Shown here: positions 6,635 to 14,905 of the stretch, one piece after another
Numbering within the stretch: the stretch's first letter is position 1
How the letters are laid out: each line of letters opens with the position of its first letter
Source: Eggerthella sp. CAG:209
GTDB taxonomy: Bacteria; Actinomycetota; Coriobacteriia; Coriobacteriales; Eggerthellaceae
Direction: 5' to 3'
Assembly (NCBI GenBank): GCA_000436075.1
Contig: FR884626.1
Location: 7,796 to 29,738 of the forward strand
DNA length: 21,943 bases
Translations under genes and position numbers: made by a program
The notes under the pieces: generated by a model
What the model saw: the letters and a program-made list of their open reading frames with translations, nothing else
Told to the model about the DNA's origin: nothing
The model's database searches: none

Positions 6635-7555
6635 ATGCCCAACCTTCACGATATTGAAAGGCGAATCAAGTCCGTCGAATCGACGAAGCAGATTACGCAT
6701 ACCATGCAGATGGTTGCTGCTGCTAAAATCCGTCATTCGACCGAGCGTGTCGAAGCTGCTACGCCTTATGGCGAGGCTGTGAAGGAGATGCTGGCCAACA
6801 TCGCACGCATGGGCGGTACTACTGCACCGCTCGCGACGGCGCATGACGAGGTTAAGAAGACCCTTATTGTGGTCATCGCCTCCGACCGTGGTTTGGCTGG
6901 TGGCTTCAATTCCAGCGTGCTTCGTCGTGCCGAGCAGATCATGAAGGAGCGCAAGGCAGAGGGCAAGGAGGTCGCTGTTGCCGCATGTGGCAAGAAGGCG
7001 ATCGGCTACTTCAAGTATCGTGGTATCGATACGGTGCTTGCCTTCCGCGACCTGTCCGCTGATCCTCGCGTCGAAGAGGCTGATGCCCTGGCTGACTATG
7101 CTATGGAGCATTACCTCTCTGGCGAAATTGACGAGGTAGTCGTTCTTTACAACCATGCGAAGAACGCAGGTGAGCAGGTTCTGATCCAGCAGCCTCTGTT
7201 GCCGGTAAACCCGAAGGCATTCCTCCCCAAGGGCGAGGTATTTGTCAAGGGCGGCGGCATCACCGAGCCGACTCCTGATAACCCCGATCTTCCGGGTGCT
7301 ATCGATTACGAGCCCAGCGAGGAAGATGTCTTGGATCACTTCCTTCCCGAGTATATTGCAGGTCATTTCTACTATATGCTCATTGACTCAGCAGCAGCTG
7401 AGCAGGCTGCTCGTCGCAATGCAATGAAGAATGCGACGGACAACGCCAATGACATGATTGAGACCCTCAACCGTGTCTACAACCGTGTACGTCAAGGCGC
7501 TATTACGACCGAGATCAACGAGATCGTCGGTGGCGCCGCAGCTTTGGAGGACTAA
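6635..7555 (+). CDS. atpG: ATP synthase F1 subunit gamma
   Basis: Central rotor shaft that couples c-ring rotation to catalysis. The N-terminal helix begins NLHDIERRIKSVESTKQITH (residues 3-22) and the C-terminal helix ends AARRNAMKNATDNANDMIET followed by NRVRQGAITTEINEIVGGA, both highly characteristic. At 306 residues it is slightly longer than the usual 285-295. The extra length appears to be a Gly/Pro-rich loop at about residues 200-222 (VKGGGITEPTPDNPDLPGA) before the YEPSEEDVL segment. RBS TAAGGTAGG overlaps the atpA stop. The stop at 7553-7555 directly abuts the atpD start. Confidence 0.96.
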   Translation: MPNLHDIERRIKSVESTKQITHTMQMVAAAKIRHSTERVEAATPYGEAVKEMLANIARMGGTTAPLATAHDEVKKTLIVVIASDRGLAGGFNSSVLRRAEQIMKERKAEGKEVAVAACGKKAIGYFKYRGIDTVLAFRDLSADPRVEEADALADYAMEHYLSGEIDEVVVLYNHAKNAGEQVLIQQPLLPVNPKAFLPKGEVFVKGGGITEPTPDNPDLPGAIDYEPSEEDVLDHFLPEYIAGHFYYMLIDSAAAEQAARRNAMKNATDNANDMIETLNRVYNRVRQGAITTEINEIVGGAAALED

Positions 7556-9001
7556 ATGGCTGAAGAAACCAATACTGCTTCTGCGGCCACGCAGGGTGCC
7601 ATCGGACACATTGTCCGTATCGTTGGCCCTGTTGTCGACGTTGAGTTCGCTCCGGATCATATGCCGGCGATCTACAACGCTCTGACCGTGAAAGCTACTA
7701 CCCCCGTGGGCGACATCAATGTCGTTCTCGAGGTTCAGATGCACCTCCCTGGTGACCTGGTTCGCTCCGTTGCCATGTCGTCTACCGACGGCCTGGTACG
7801 CGGTCTGCCCGTACAGGACACTGGTGCACCTATGAAGATGCCCGTAGGTCCTGAGACCCTCGGCCGCATCTGGAACGTTATGGGCCAGCCCGTTGACGGT
7901 ATGCCCATGCCCGACGTTAAGCAGTGGGCACCCATCCATCGTCCCGCTCCCGCTTATGAAGAGCTCGTCAACAAGACCGAGATCTTCGAAACCGGTATTA
8001 AGGTTATCGACCTTATCCAGCCCTTCATTAAGGGCGGTAAGACCGGTCTGTTCGGCGGTGCAGGCGTTGGTAAGACCGTTATCATTCAGGAGCTCATCAA
8101 CAACCTGGCCCAGGAGCATGGTGGTACGTCTGTATTCACCGGCGTTGGCGAGCGTACCCGTGAGGGTACCGACCTGTTCCTGGAAATGACTGATGCAGGC
8201 GTTATCAACAAGACCTGCTTAGTTTACGGTCAGATGAATGAGCCTCCGGGAGCTCGTCTTCGCGTCGGCCTGTGCGGCCTGACTGAAGCAGAGTACTTCC
8301 GTGACCAGGGTCAGGACGTTCTGCTGTTCATCGACAACATTTTCCGCTTTACCCAGGCAGGTTCTGAGGTATCCGCACTTCTTGGCCGCATGCCTTCCGC
8401 AGTAGGCTATCAGCCCACCCTCGCTACCGAGATGGGCGACCTTCAGGAGCGCATTACCTCTACCAAGACCGGTTCTATTACGTCCGTACAGGCCGTATAT
8501 GTTCCCGCCGACGACTTGACCGACCCCGCGCCGGCCACGACGTTTACCCACCTCGACGCTAAGACGGTTCTTAACCGTTCCATCGCCGAAATGGGCATCT
8601 ATCCTGCTGTTGACCCGCTGGAGTCCAGCTCTCGCGCTCTCGATCCCGAGATCGTTGGCGAAGAGCACTACCGCGTTGCAGTTGGCGTTCAGGAGATCCT
8701 GCAGAACTACAAGGACCTCCAGGACATCATCGCAATTCTTGGTATGGACGAGCTCACGGAAGATCAGAAGGTCATCGTTAACCGCGCACGTAAGGTGCAG
8801 CAGTTCCTCGGCCAGAACTTCCATGTTGCTAAGCAGTTCACCGGCCAGGATGGCGTCTATGTAAAGATGGAGGACACTGTTCGCTCCTTCGACGAGATCC
8901 TCAAGGGCAACTGTGACCATATCCCCGAGGTATGCTTCCGTACTACCGGTTCTATCGAGGATGTTTACGCAGCCTACGAGAAGCTTCAGGCAGAGGAGTA
9001 A
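7556..9001 (+). CDS. atpD: ATP synthase F1 subunit beta (catalytic)
   Basis: Carries the catalytic sites for ATP synthesis and hydrolysis. The 481-residue protein has Walker A GGAGVGKT (167-174), the catalytic glutamate in GVGERTREG (Glu199), Walker B VLLFIDNIFRF, and the C-terminal DELSEED equivalent written here as DELTEDQ. The ATG at 7556 immediately follows the atpG stop; GGAGG (7546-7550) in the last atpG codons is its ribosome site. A short acidic/Thr-Ala N-terminal tail (MAEETNTASAATQG) precedes the barrel domain. No anomaly seen. Confidence 0.98.
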   Translation: MAEETNTASAATQGAIGHIVRIVGPVVDVEFAPDHMPAIYNALTVKATTPVGDINVVLEVQMHLPGDLVRSVAMSSTDGLVRGLPVQDTGAPMKMPVGPETLGRIWNVMGQPVDGMPMPDVKQWAPIHRPAPAYEELVNKTEIFETGIKVIDLIQPFIKGGKTGLFGGAGVGKTVIIQELINNLAQEHGGTSVFTGVGERTREGTDLFLEMTDAGVINKTCLVYGQMNEPPGARLRVGLCGLTEAEYFRDQGQDVLLFIDNIFRFTQAGSEVSALLGRMPSAVGYQPTLATEMGDLQERITSTKTGSITSVQAVYVPADDLTDPAPATTFTHLDAKTVLNRSIAEMGIYPAVDPLESSSRALDPEIVGEEHYRVAVGVQEILQNYKDLQDIIAILGMDELTEDQKVIVNRARKVQQFLGQNFHVAKQFTGQDGVYVKMEDTVRSFDEILKGNCDHIPEVCFRTTGSIEDVYAAYEKLQAEE

Positions 9002-9004
9002 GTC

Positions 9005-9433
9005 ATGTCGGTGATCAGGTGTGATGTCGTAGCAAAGAACAAGGTGCTCTTCTCAGGTGAGCTCTACAATGTCATGGTTCCCGGCGCCGAAGGTGAACTG
9101 GGTATCATGGAAAACCATGAGCCATTTGTATCCGCCCTTAAGGACGGCGTCATCTGGGCCCGCACCCAACAGGAGGGCGGCGAAGTTTTGAGCGCTGCCA
9201 TCATGGGTGGTTATGTCCAGGTGTTGAAGGACCGCGTCATCGTTATTTGCGACAAGACGCGCCAGATCGAGCGCATCAACGTCGACAGGCTTAACAAGGA
9301 TATTCCTATGCTTGAAGAGAAGATCGCTAACCTCAGCGAGACGAGCATCGTTTCTCGCTCTCTTCTGACGCGTAAGCTGCGCTGGTGTAAGGTTCAGCTT
9401 GCTGCAAAGGAAAAGGAAGACCTGTACAAGTAA
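9005..9433 (+). CDS. atpC: ATP synthase F1 subunit epsilon
   Basis: Regulatory foot of the central stalk. The 142-residue product has the N-terminal beta-sandwich with MVPGAEGELGIMENHEPFVS (24-43) and GGYVQVLKDRVIVICD (68-83), followed by a helical C-terminal part (about 100-142) of the length expected for the inhibitory hairpin. It starts 3 bases after the atpD stop; the GAGGAG in the last atpD codons serves as the ribosome site. It is the last gene of the operon and is followed by a strong terminator. Confidence 0.95.
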   Translation: MSVIRCDVVAKNKVLFSGELYNVMVPGAEGELGIMENHEPFVSALKDGVIWARTQQEGGEVLSAAIMGGYVQVLKDRVIVICDKTRQIERINVDRLNKDIPMLEEKIANLSETSIVSRSLLTRKLRWCKVQLAAKEKEDLYK

Positions 9434-9484
9434 GGATCATCCACGATTACCTTCAGTTGGTTTTTCTGATCTGTGCCAGAATTG

Positions 9485-9512
9485 AAAGGCGACCCTACGG
9501 GGTCGCCTTTTT
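9485..9512 (+). terminator. Rho-independent terminator of the atp operon
   Basis: AAAGGCGACCC (9485-9495) and GGGTCGCCTTT (9500-9510) pair perfectly over 11 bp around the loop TACG. The C-TACG-G arrangement is the very stable UNCG tetraloop type. The stem is followed by a T run. Confidence 0.95.
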
Positions 9513-9615
9513 GCGTTTGTGAAGGTATGAAGTGGGTGTCATTGCCGACTGCTCGGAAGATTGTAAGTGCAGGCGATCTGGCACTGGCGATTTGCGCTGA
9601 TTTGGAAAACGGGAT

Positions 9616-10016
9616 GGCAAGATTAGCTTGCTATGCATGATTTGGAGACCTCGGACGGGAAAAAGGGCTCTTCTTGGCAAGATTTTCACTATGTGCATTC
9701 CCAAACAGCGGTTTGCAAGGCTTTTTGGATACGCGGCGCGTAAATCTTGCCAAAACCAGCTTATTTTGGATACATATCGGCGATATATTGCCACAGAGGG
9801 GGTGTTTTTCCGTCCGAGGCTCCTTTTGGCATACATCAAGCGAAAATCTTGCCACGGATGAGTGCCTGGGAATGCATTAGGCGAATATTTTGCCACCGTC
9901 GACACTCGGAGAACGCATCGCTGAGATATCCTGCCACTGCCGATACGCGGAGAACGGATCACTGTGAAATTTTGCCCCCGCCGGACACTTCAGAGCATAC
10001 TTTGGTGAAATAACAC
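9616..10016 (+). repeat. Array of diverged ~26-nt repeats, 41-bp phased, on both strands
   Basis: A core resembling GGAATGCATTAGGCGAA followed by AATCTTGCC recurs. Plus-strand copies end at 9751, 9792, 9853, 9894, 9935 and 9976, and a decayed one near 10016. The steps are 41, 61, 41, 41, 41 and 41 bases. Two minus-strand copies begin GGCAAGAT at 9616 and 9676 (step 60). The 60-61-base steps contain an additional shared segment, CCGTCCGAGG on the plus strand near 9811 and its complement near 9650. Every core ends in an imperfect palindrome of the form GGCGAAAATCTTGCC. Between copies the sequence is partly conserved too (CGGAGAACG at two positions). Short open frames across the array show no start or ribosome site support and look like by-products of the periodicity. 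Confidence 0.75.
9674..9753. repeat. 12-bp perfect inverted repeat where array orientation switches
   Basis: TTGGCAAGATTT (9674-9685) and AAATCTTGCCAA (9742-9753) are exact reverse complements, 56 bases apart. They mark the point where minus-oriented copies of the array meet plus-oriented ones. The pair could form a long hairpin in RNA or simply reflect head-to-head repeat copies. Confidence 0.75.
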
Positions 10017-10318
10017 AGAAGCCATGCCCTCCAGAGGTGGTGGCCCCAACTGGAGCCAGCAAGCTTCAATCGACGATGGCAAGCTCGCGTCCAAGGATTA
10101 AGCTACCGACCCGCGGACCCTCCTTCTCGCGCTTGTGCTACCCTCGTGTCTTTCGCCATACGCACCTGAGGGAGGCTTTCATTTCGACGCTCCAGCGCGT
10201 TAATCGAACGAGAACTGTTGTTTTGATTGCAAGTCTGCCTTTTTTTGCATTCGATGGCACAATAAAGAACGAAAAGAAATTCGAGGTTGCGCATTCGCGC
10301 ACAGCATAGGAGACGTAC
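10017..10318 (+). other. Non-coding leader region of dnaE
   Basis: I see no gene in these 302 bases. CTCCAG and CTGGAG around 10030-10055 form a short inverted repeat. A GGCAAGCTCGC near 10079 may be a decayed minus-strand copy of the upstream array. The promoter of dnaE must lie here or upstream, but no convincing -35/-10 pair stands out. An AT-rich stretch near 10235-10266 (CACAAT at 10258-10263) is the best candidate. The dnaE ribosome site is TAGGAGA at 10307-10313. Confidence 0.3.
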
Positions 10319-13300
10319 ATGGCATTTGCTCACTTACACTGCCACACTGAGTATTCTCTGCTAGACGGTGCTACACACATCTATGACATGGTCAAGCGAG
10401 CAGCCGATTTGGATATGCCTGCCGTGGCTATCACCGACCATGGCGTTATGTCTGGTGTTCCAGAGCTCGATGAAGCTTGCCGCAAGGTCAAAAACGAAAC
10501 CGGCAAGTGGGTTAAGCCTATTTTTGGTTGCGAGATCTACTTCACCACCGACAGTGAACTGAAGAAGCAAAAGCAAAAGCTTCATCACATGATTCTTTTG
10601 GCTAAGAACAATACGGGGTATCACAACCTGTTGAAACTGGTCAGCGAATCGCATGTAGACAATTTCTATTATCGTCCGCGCACTACGTTCGAGATGCTCC
10701 AGAAGTATTCTGAGGGAATTATCGCTACCAGTGCATGCATTGCAGGCATTATCCCTCGTTGCATCGATGATGGAGCGTTTGCCGAGGCCAAGGAGTGGGC
10801 GCAGAAATTCGCCGCACTTTACGAGCCGGGCGATTTTTATATCGAGCTTCAGGACCAGGGCATTACTACGAACGCTGGCATGTCCCAGTACGAAATGAAC
10901 TGCAAGCTTACCCAGCTAGCTCGTGAGCTGGGCTTACAAACCATTGCCACCAACGACTTCCATTACCTTACGCAGGAAGATGCAATGGCGCAGGATATTA
11001 TGCTCTGCATCGGCACCAACGCCACGGTTACTCAGGAAAAGCGCTTCAAATTCCCAAACGACCAGTTCTACATGAAGACCGAGGAAGAAATGCGCCAAGC
11101 GCTGAAAGACTTCCCCGAGGCGTGCGACAACACGGTTCTGCTCGCTGAAAAGTGCAATGTGGAACTGGAACGAGATGAAATTCTTCCGCGCTTCCCGCTG
11201 CCTGAAGGCTATACCGAAGAAATGCTTTTCCGCGAAGAGATCGAGAAGGGTCTCGAGCATCGCTATGGGCCAGATTGGCGCAATGTCGTTATCGCCGACA
11301 ACACCGGCAAGGAAAAGTCGGTTCTGGAACAGTACGAATACGAAGCTGACATTATTATTCAGCAGGGCTTTCCAGCTTACTTCCTTATCGTTCAGGAGTA
11401 TATCCGCTGGGCTCGTGAAAATGGCATCGGCGTAGGCCCTGGTCGTGGCTCTGCTGCAGGATCGCTCTGTACGTACGCCATGGGCATCACCGACCTCGAC
11501 CCCATTAAGAACGGCTTGATGTTCGAACGCTTCCTCAACCCTGAACGTGTTGAGATGCCCGATATCGACGTCGACTTCGACGATCAGCATCGTCAGGATG
11601 TTATCGAACATATTCGCGAATTCTACGGTGAAGACCATGTTGCGGGCGTTATTACGTTCGGCAAGTTGCAGGCAAAAAACGCCGTGCGTGATGCTGCGCG
11701 TGTTTTGGACTACCCCTATGCCGTGGGTGACCGTATCTGCAAACTTATTGGTGGAGAGCTGGGCATCACCATCAATGGTGCGCTCGAGACCAACCCCGAC
11801 CTGAAAAAAGCCTACGATACTGAAGAAGATGTAAGGCGCGTTATTGACGCCGCAAAGTCTATCGAGGGCCATGTGCGCGGTGAAGGCGTGCATGCGTGCG
11901 CAACCATCATTTGCCGCGATCCCATGAGCGATCATGTCCCCATGAAGCGCGATACCAAGGGCGGCGGCATCATCACCCAGTACGACGGTCACTATACGCC
12001 TGACCTGGGTCTGCTAAAGATGGACTTCCTTGGCCTGCGTACCTTGGGCGTGCTTTCGCGTGCTTGCAACAACATCGAGGCAACTACGGGCGAAAAGCTT
12101 CTTCCGGAAGAAATTCCCATTGAAGATGATCGTGCGTTTGCCCTGATGCGTGGCGAGCTTCGCAAGAACGGAATGCCCCTCAACATGGATGGTTTGTTCC
12201 AGGTTGAAGGCGCGCTGTATGTGAGCTTGTTTGCGCAGATTCCGCCAGAGCGCTTTTCTGACGTTGTGGCTTCCATCGCACTTAACCGCCCGGGCCCGCT
12301 TGAGTCTGGCATGGTCGAAGACTATGTAAAGGTGGTACAAGGTAAGAGCCCCGTCCACTATTACGACGATCGTCTGCGTCCTATCCTGGAAGAAACCTAC
12401 GGTACGATGGTGTACCAGGAACAGATCATGCAGGTGTCCATGGTAATGAGCGGTTTTTCTGCCGGTAAGGCAGATAAGCTGCGTAAAGCAATGGGTAAGA
12501 AGAAGCTCGATGTTATGCGCGAGCTTCAAGAAGACTGGAACAATGGCGCAGTAGAAAACGGCTATTCGCTCGACATTGCCAAAGAAATTTGGGAAGACGC
12601 CGAGAAGTTCGCAAAGTACGCGTTCAATAAATCGCACTCTGCAGCATATGCGTTGCTTGTTATGCGTACGGCATACCTGAAGGCGCATTATCCGAACGAG
12701 TATATGGCTGCTGTTCTGTCCAGTTACATGGGCAACAACGATCGCCTTATCAAGTACATTGCGAGCTGCAACCGCAGCGGCATTCCCGTTTTGCCGCCTG
12801 ACGTCAATTCGTCCAACCTGGAATTTACCCCGCTTGAAGAGGGGATCCGTTTTGGCTTGGCGGGCGTTCGCGGCGTAGGCGAAAAAGTGGCTCAGTGTAT
12901 CATCGATGAGCGAGAGAAGAACGGCGAGTTTACTTCGCTGCATGATTTCGTGAATCGCGTCGACTCTTCGGCTTATAACCGCAAGACGCTCGAGGCATTG
13001 GTGAAATCAGGAGCGTTCGACTCCACTGGCTATACTCGCAAGCAGCTGATGCATTTTATCGACGAAACGCCCCTCCTTGAAAGCGCGGCAAAGCGTCAGA
13101 AGGATAAAGCGGCTGGTCAGCTTGATATGTTCAGCATGTTCTCGGATGTAGACGAAAGCTTCAAGGATGATATTCCCGAGCCCGATGGCGTGGAGTGGGA
13201 CAAGAAGACTTTGCTTGCCTTCGAGAAGGACATCTTGAAGATGTACGTTTCCGACCATCCGTTGCGTCGCTATGAGAACTACCTTTCGCGTACCATGAAA

Positions 13301-13837
13301 TACACCTTGGGTGAATTGAGCGAGCGAGAGCAGGGCATTAAGTCAGCTACATTTGCTGGAATGGTTTCCGAGACGAATGTTCGGCGAACCAAGCGTGGCA
13401 CCCTGATGGCAAGTTTCACGCTCGAAGATACCTCGGGGCATGTTGAGTGTGTCTGCTTCAACTACGACAAGTTCAAAGAAGCCATTCAGGAAGATGCGAT
13501 TATCACCTGCAAGGGTAAGTTCGAAGTAAGCGATCGCGGCAGCCAGATCATCGTGTATGAAGCTGCTCTACTGGAACTTTCCGACGAAGACGCTAATGTT
13601 GCCCCGCTTCAGCTTGAGTTGAGCATCGCGACGCGCGAGCTTGATTCGGTGACTTCCGATAAGCTGATGCGTATCCTGAAGGATCATCCAGGAAAAGATC
13701 CGGTAGTGCTCTATGTGCGTCAGGCCGACGGACGACGCATGCGCGCCGAGCTGCCCATGACGGCCGATTCGGGCAATCAGCATTTGAAAGCGCACCTATA
13801 TGACCTGTTCGGACGCACGGTTTGGAGGGCTTCTTAG
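10319..13837 (+). CDS. dnaE: DNA polymerase III subunit alpha (DnaE1 type)
   Basis: Replicative polymerase of 1172 residues, full length. The N-terminal PHP domain keeps what looks like the full metal set: HCH at 7-9, Asp16, His41 (ITDHG), Glu72 (GCEIY), His89/90, Cys140 (TSACIAG), and Asp213/His215 (TNDFHYL). E. coli DnaE has lost part of this set. The palm has GPGRGSAAGSL and the catalytic Asp pair in MPDIDVDFDD, with the third Asp in LLKMDFLGLRTL. Helix-hairpin-helix repeats follow, then the beta-clamp motif QLDMF in AAGQLDMFSMF, and an OB fold (SATFAGMVSETNVRRTKRG). The start at 10319 follows TAGGAGA. Its stop overlaps the truA start. Confidence 0.97.
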   Translation: MAFAHLHCHTEYSLLDGATHIYDMVKRAADLDMPAVAITDHGVMSGVPELDEACRKVKNETGKWVKPIFGCEIYFTTDSELKKQKQKLHHMILLAKNNTGYHNLLKLVSESHVDNFYYRPRTTFEMLQKYSEGIIATSACIAGIIPRCIDDGAFAEAKEWAQKFAALYEPGDFYIELQDQGITTNAGMSQYEMNCKLTQLARELGLQTIATNDFHYLTQEDAMAQDIMLCIGTNATVTQEKRFKFPNDQFYMKTEEEMRQALKDFPEACDNTVLLAEKCNVELERDEILPRFPLPEGYTEEMLFREEIEKGLEHRYGPDWRNVVIADNTGKEKSVLEQYEYEADIIIQQGFPAYFLIVQEYIRWARENGIGVGPGRGSAAGSLCTYAMGITDLDPIKNGLMFERFLNPERVEMPDIDVDFDDQHRQDVIEHIREFYGEDHVAGVITFGKLQAKNAVRDAARVLDYPYAVGDRICKLIGGELGITINGALETNPDLKKAYDTEEDVRRVIDAAKSIEGHVRGEGVHACATIICRDPMSDHVPMKRDTKGGGIITQYDGHYTPDLGLLKMDFLGLRTLGVLSRACNNIEATTGEKLLPEEIPIEDDRAFALMRGELRKNGMPLNMDGLFQVEGALYVSLFAQIPPERFSDVVASIALNRPGPLESGMVEDYVKVVQGKSPVHYYDDRLRPILEETYGTMVYQEQIMQVSMVMSGFSAGKADKLRKAMGKKKLDVMRELQEDWNNGAVENGYSLDIAKEIWEDAEKFAKYAFNKSHSAAYALLVMRTAYLKAHYPNEYMAAVLSSYMGNNDRLIKYIASCNRSGIPVLPPDVNSSNLEFTPLEEGIRFGLAGVRGVGEKVAQCIIDEREKNGEFTSLHDFVNRVDSSAYNRKTLEALVKSGAFDSTGYTRKQLMHFIDETPLLESAAKRQKDKAAGQLDMFSMFSDVDESFKDDIPEPDGVEWDKKTLLAFEKDILKMYVSDHPLRRYENYLSRTMKYTLGELSEREQGIKSATFAGMVSETNVRRTKRGTLMASFTLEDTSGHVECVCFNYDKFKEAIQEDAIITCKGKFEVSDRGSQIIVYEAALLELSDEDANVAPLQLELSIATRELDSVTSDKLMRILKDHPGKDPVVLYVRQADGRRMRAELPMTADSGNQHLKAHLYDLFGRTVWRAS

Positions 13838-14691
13838 TGGAACCCGGCAACAACGGCAATGCAATACAGAAGGAGAAGGCAACCGAAGAGGGGAAGGGCG
13901 AGGTGATCCTTTCCCTCTTGGTTTCGTACAACGGAGAGCCCTTTGCCGGTTTTGCGCGACAGCCCGGCCAGCTTACGGTGCAAGGAAGCATCGAAGAGGC
14001 GCTGGGGCTGGTGTTCCATCGCCCCATCGAAACGGTATGCGCGGGACGTACCGATTCGGGCGTTCATGCGCGTGGTCAGGTGGTGAGCTTTTCTCTTTCG
14101 GAAGAAGAACTTGCTTGTCGCAGCGAGTTCAAATTGCTGCGATCTCTGAACGCTCTGACCCATGAGGATATTTCCGTTAAGTCGGTGCGTCGTCAGAGCA
14201 GCGATTTCTCGGCGCGTTTTTCCTGCACGATGCGCGAATACAAGTACTTCATCTGCACCGATGCTTATAAGCCTCTTTTGATGAAGGGGTTCTGTTGGCA
14301 TATTCCCAAAGAGCTCGACCTTGAAGCCATGCGTGCAGCGGCTGCTTACTTGATAGGTGAACACGACTTCAAAAGCTTCTGCATGGCGGCATCCGCTGAA
14401 GGCAAATCAACCATGCGCAATGTGTTTAGCATCGAGGTGTCGCGCGAAGACGCGTGGGGCGAAAGCTTGGTGGTTATCACGGTGAAGGGCAACGCCTTTC
14501 TCCACTCGATGGTGCGAACCATTGTGGGTACGTTGGTGGCGGTTGGCCTTGGGCGGCGCAGGCCGGAATGGATCGCAGAGGTGCTCGAGGCGCGCAATCG
14601 CGCGGCGGCGGGCGAAAACGCGCCAGCGCAGGGCTTGGTGTTTTGGAACGTTAGCTACGAAGGTGAGCGTGTGCATAACCCGCTGAAATGA
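13837..14691 (+). CDS. truA: tRNA pseudouridine synthase A (positions 38-40)
   Basis: Makes pseudouridine at positions 38-40 of the tRNA anticodon arm. The 284-residue protein has the catalytic aspartate in CAGRTDSGVHARGQV (Asp73), the family opening SYNGEPFAGFARQPGQLTVQ (30-49), FSARFSCTMREYKYFI and the C-terminal FLHSMVRTIVGTLVAVGLG. I choose GTG 13837 because GGAGGG (13824-13829) is 7 bases upstream; it overlaps the dnaE stop by one base (TAGTG). The frame also holds an upstream TTG at 13822, but this lies within the ribosome site. A charged tail of about 22 residues precedes the family domain. Likely co-transcribed with dnaE. Confidence 0.94.
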   Translation: MEPGNNGNAIQKEKATEEGKGEVILSLLVSYNGEPFAGFARQPGQLTVQGSIEEALGLVFHRPIETVCAGRTDSGVHARGQVVSFSLSEEELACRSEFKLLRSLNALTHEDISVKSVRRQSSDFSARFSCTMREYKYFICTDAYKPLLMKGFCWHIPKELDLEAMRAAAAYLIGEHDFKSFCMAASAEGKSTMRNVFSIEVSREDAWGESLVVITVKGNAFLHSMVRTIVGTLVAVGLGRRRPEWIAEVLEARNRAAAGENAPAQGLVFWNVSYEGERVHNPLK

Positions 14692-14773
14692 GCGCTATAG
14701 ACGAGAGAGGCAATGCGGAGTTTTCGGTACCGTTAGTTCGTTAAGAACGCCGCCCGTCCTTCTCTCAAAACCT

Positions 14774-14810
14774 CTATAAGCGTTTACGCTATAGTAGCCA
14801 CTACTACAAT
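14774..14810 (+). promoter_or_regulatory. Promoter of the symporter gene with overlapping inverted repeats
   Basis: TTTACG (14783-14788) and TACAAT (14805-14810) are separated by 16 bases, a good -35/-10 pair. The spacer contains a perfect inverted repeat TAGTAG-CCA-CTACTA (14792-14806). Another near-perfect one, CTATAAGCG-TTTA-CGCTATAG (14774-14794), covers the -35. Such placement is typical of repressor operators; the regulator is not identifiable. Confidence 0.55.
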
Positions 14811-14829
14811 CATGTTTCATAAGTGTCTA

Positions 14830-14889
14830 AGGCGCATAGCGGCGCCTGGTGGGCGTAAAGCCCATGTATGACTTCCCACATGCGTGGGA
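14830..14889 (+). promoter_or_regulatory. Three consecutive hairpins in the symporter leader
   Basis: Downstream of the candidate promoter lie AGGCGC/GCGCCT (14830-14835 with 14842-14847), TGGGC/GCCCA (14850-14854 with 14860-14864, loop GTAAA) and TCCCAC/GTGGGA (14874-14879 with 14884-14889, loop ATGC). The last ends just before the ribosome site AAGGAGAGAG at 14893. No T run follows, so control, if any, would act on translation. I recognise no known riboswitch class. Confidence 0.45.
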
Positions 14890-14905
14890 TAGAAGGAGAG
14901 AGAGT

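Noticed and set aside
9495..9962. A 155-codon open frame on the minus strand and shorter overlapping frames on both strands in the atpC-dnaE gap
   Set aside because: They run through the atp terminator and the 41-bp repeat array, have internal repetition that mirrors the DNA repeats, lack ribosome sites and match no protein family I know.
9727..10016. CRISPR array
   Set aside because: The spacing is regular, but the repeats are strongly diverged, the intervening sequence is itself partly conserved between copies, orientation changes, and no cas genes are near.
14830..14889. A known riboswitch (glycine, TPP, guanidine or preQ1 type) in the symporter leader
   Set aside because: The hairpins are short and I do not see the conserved loop or junction sequences of those classes.
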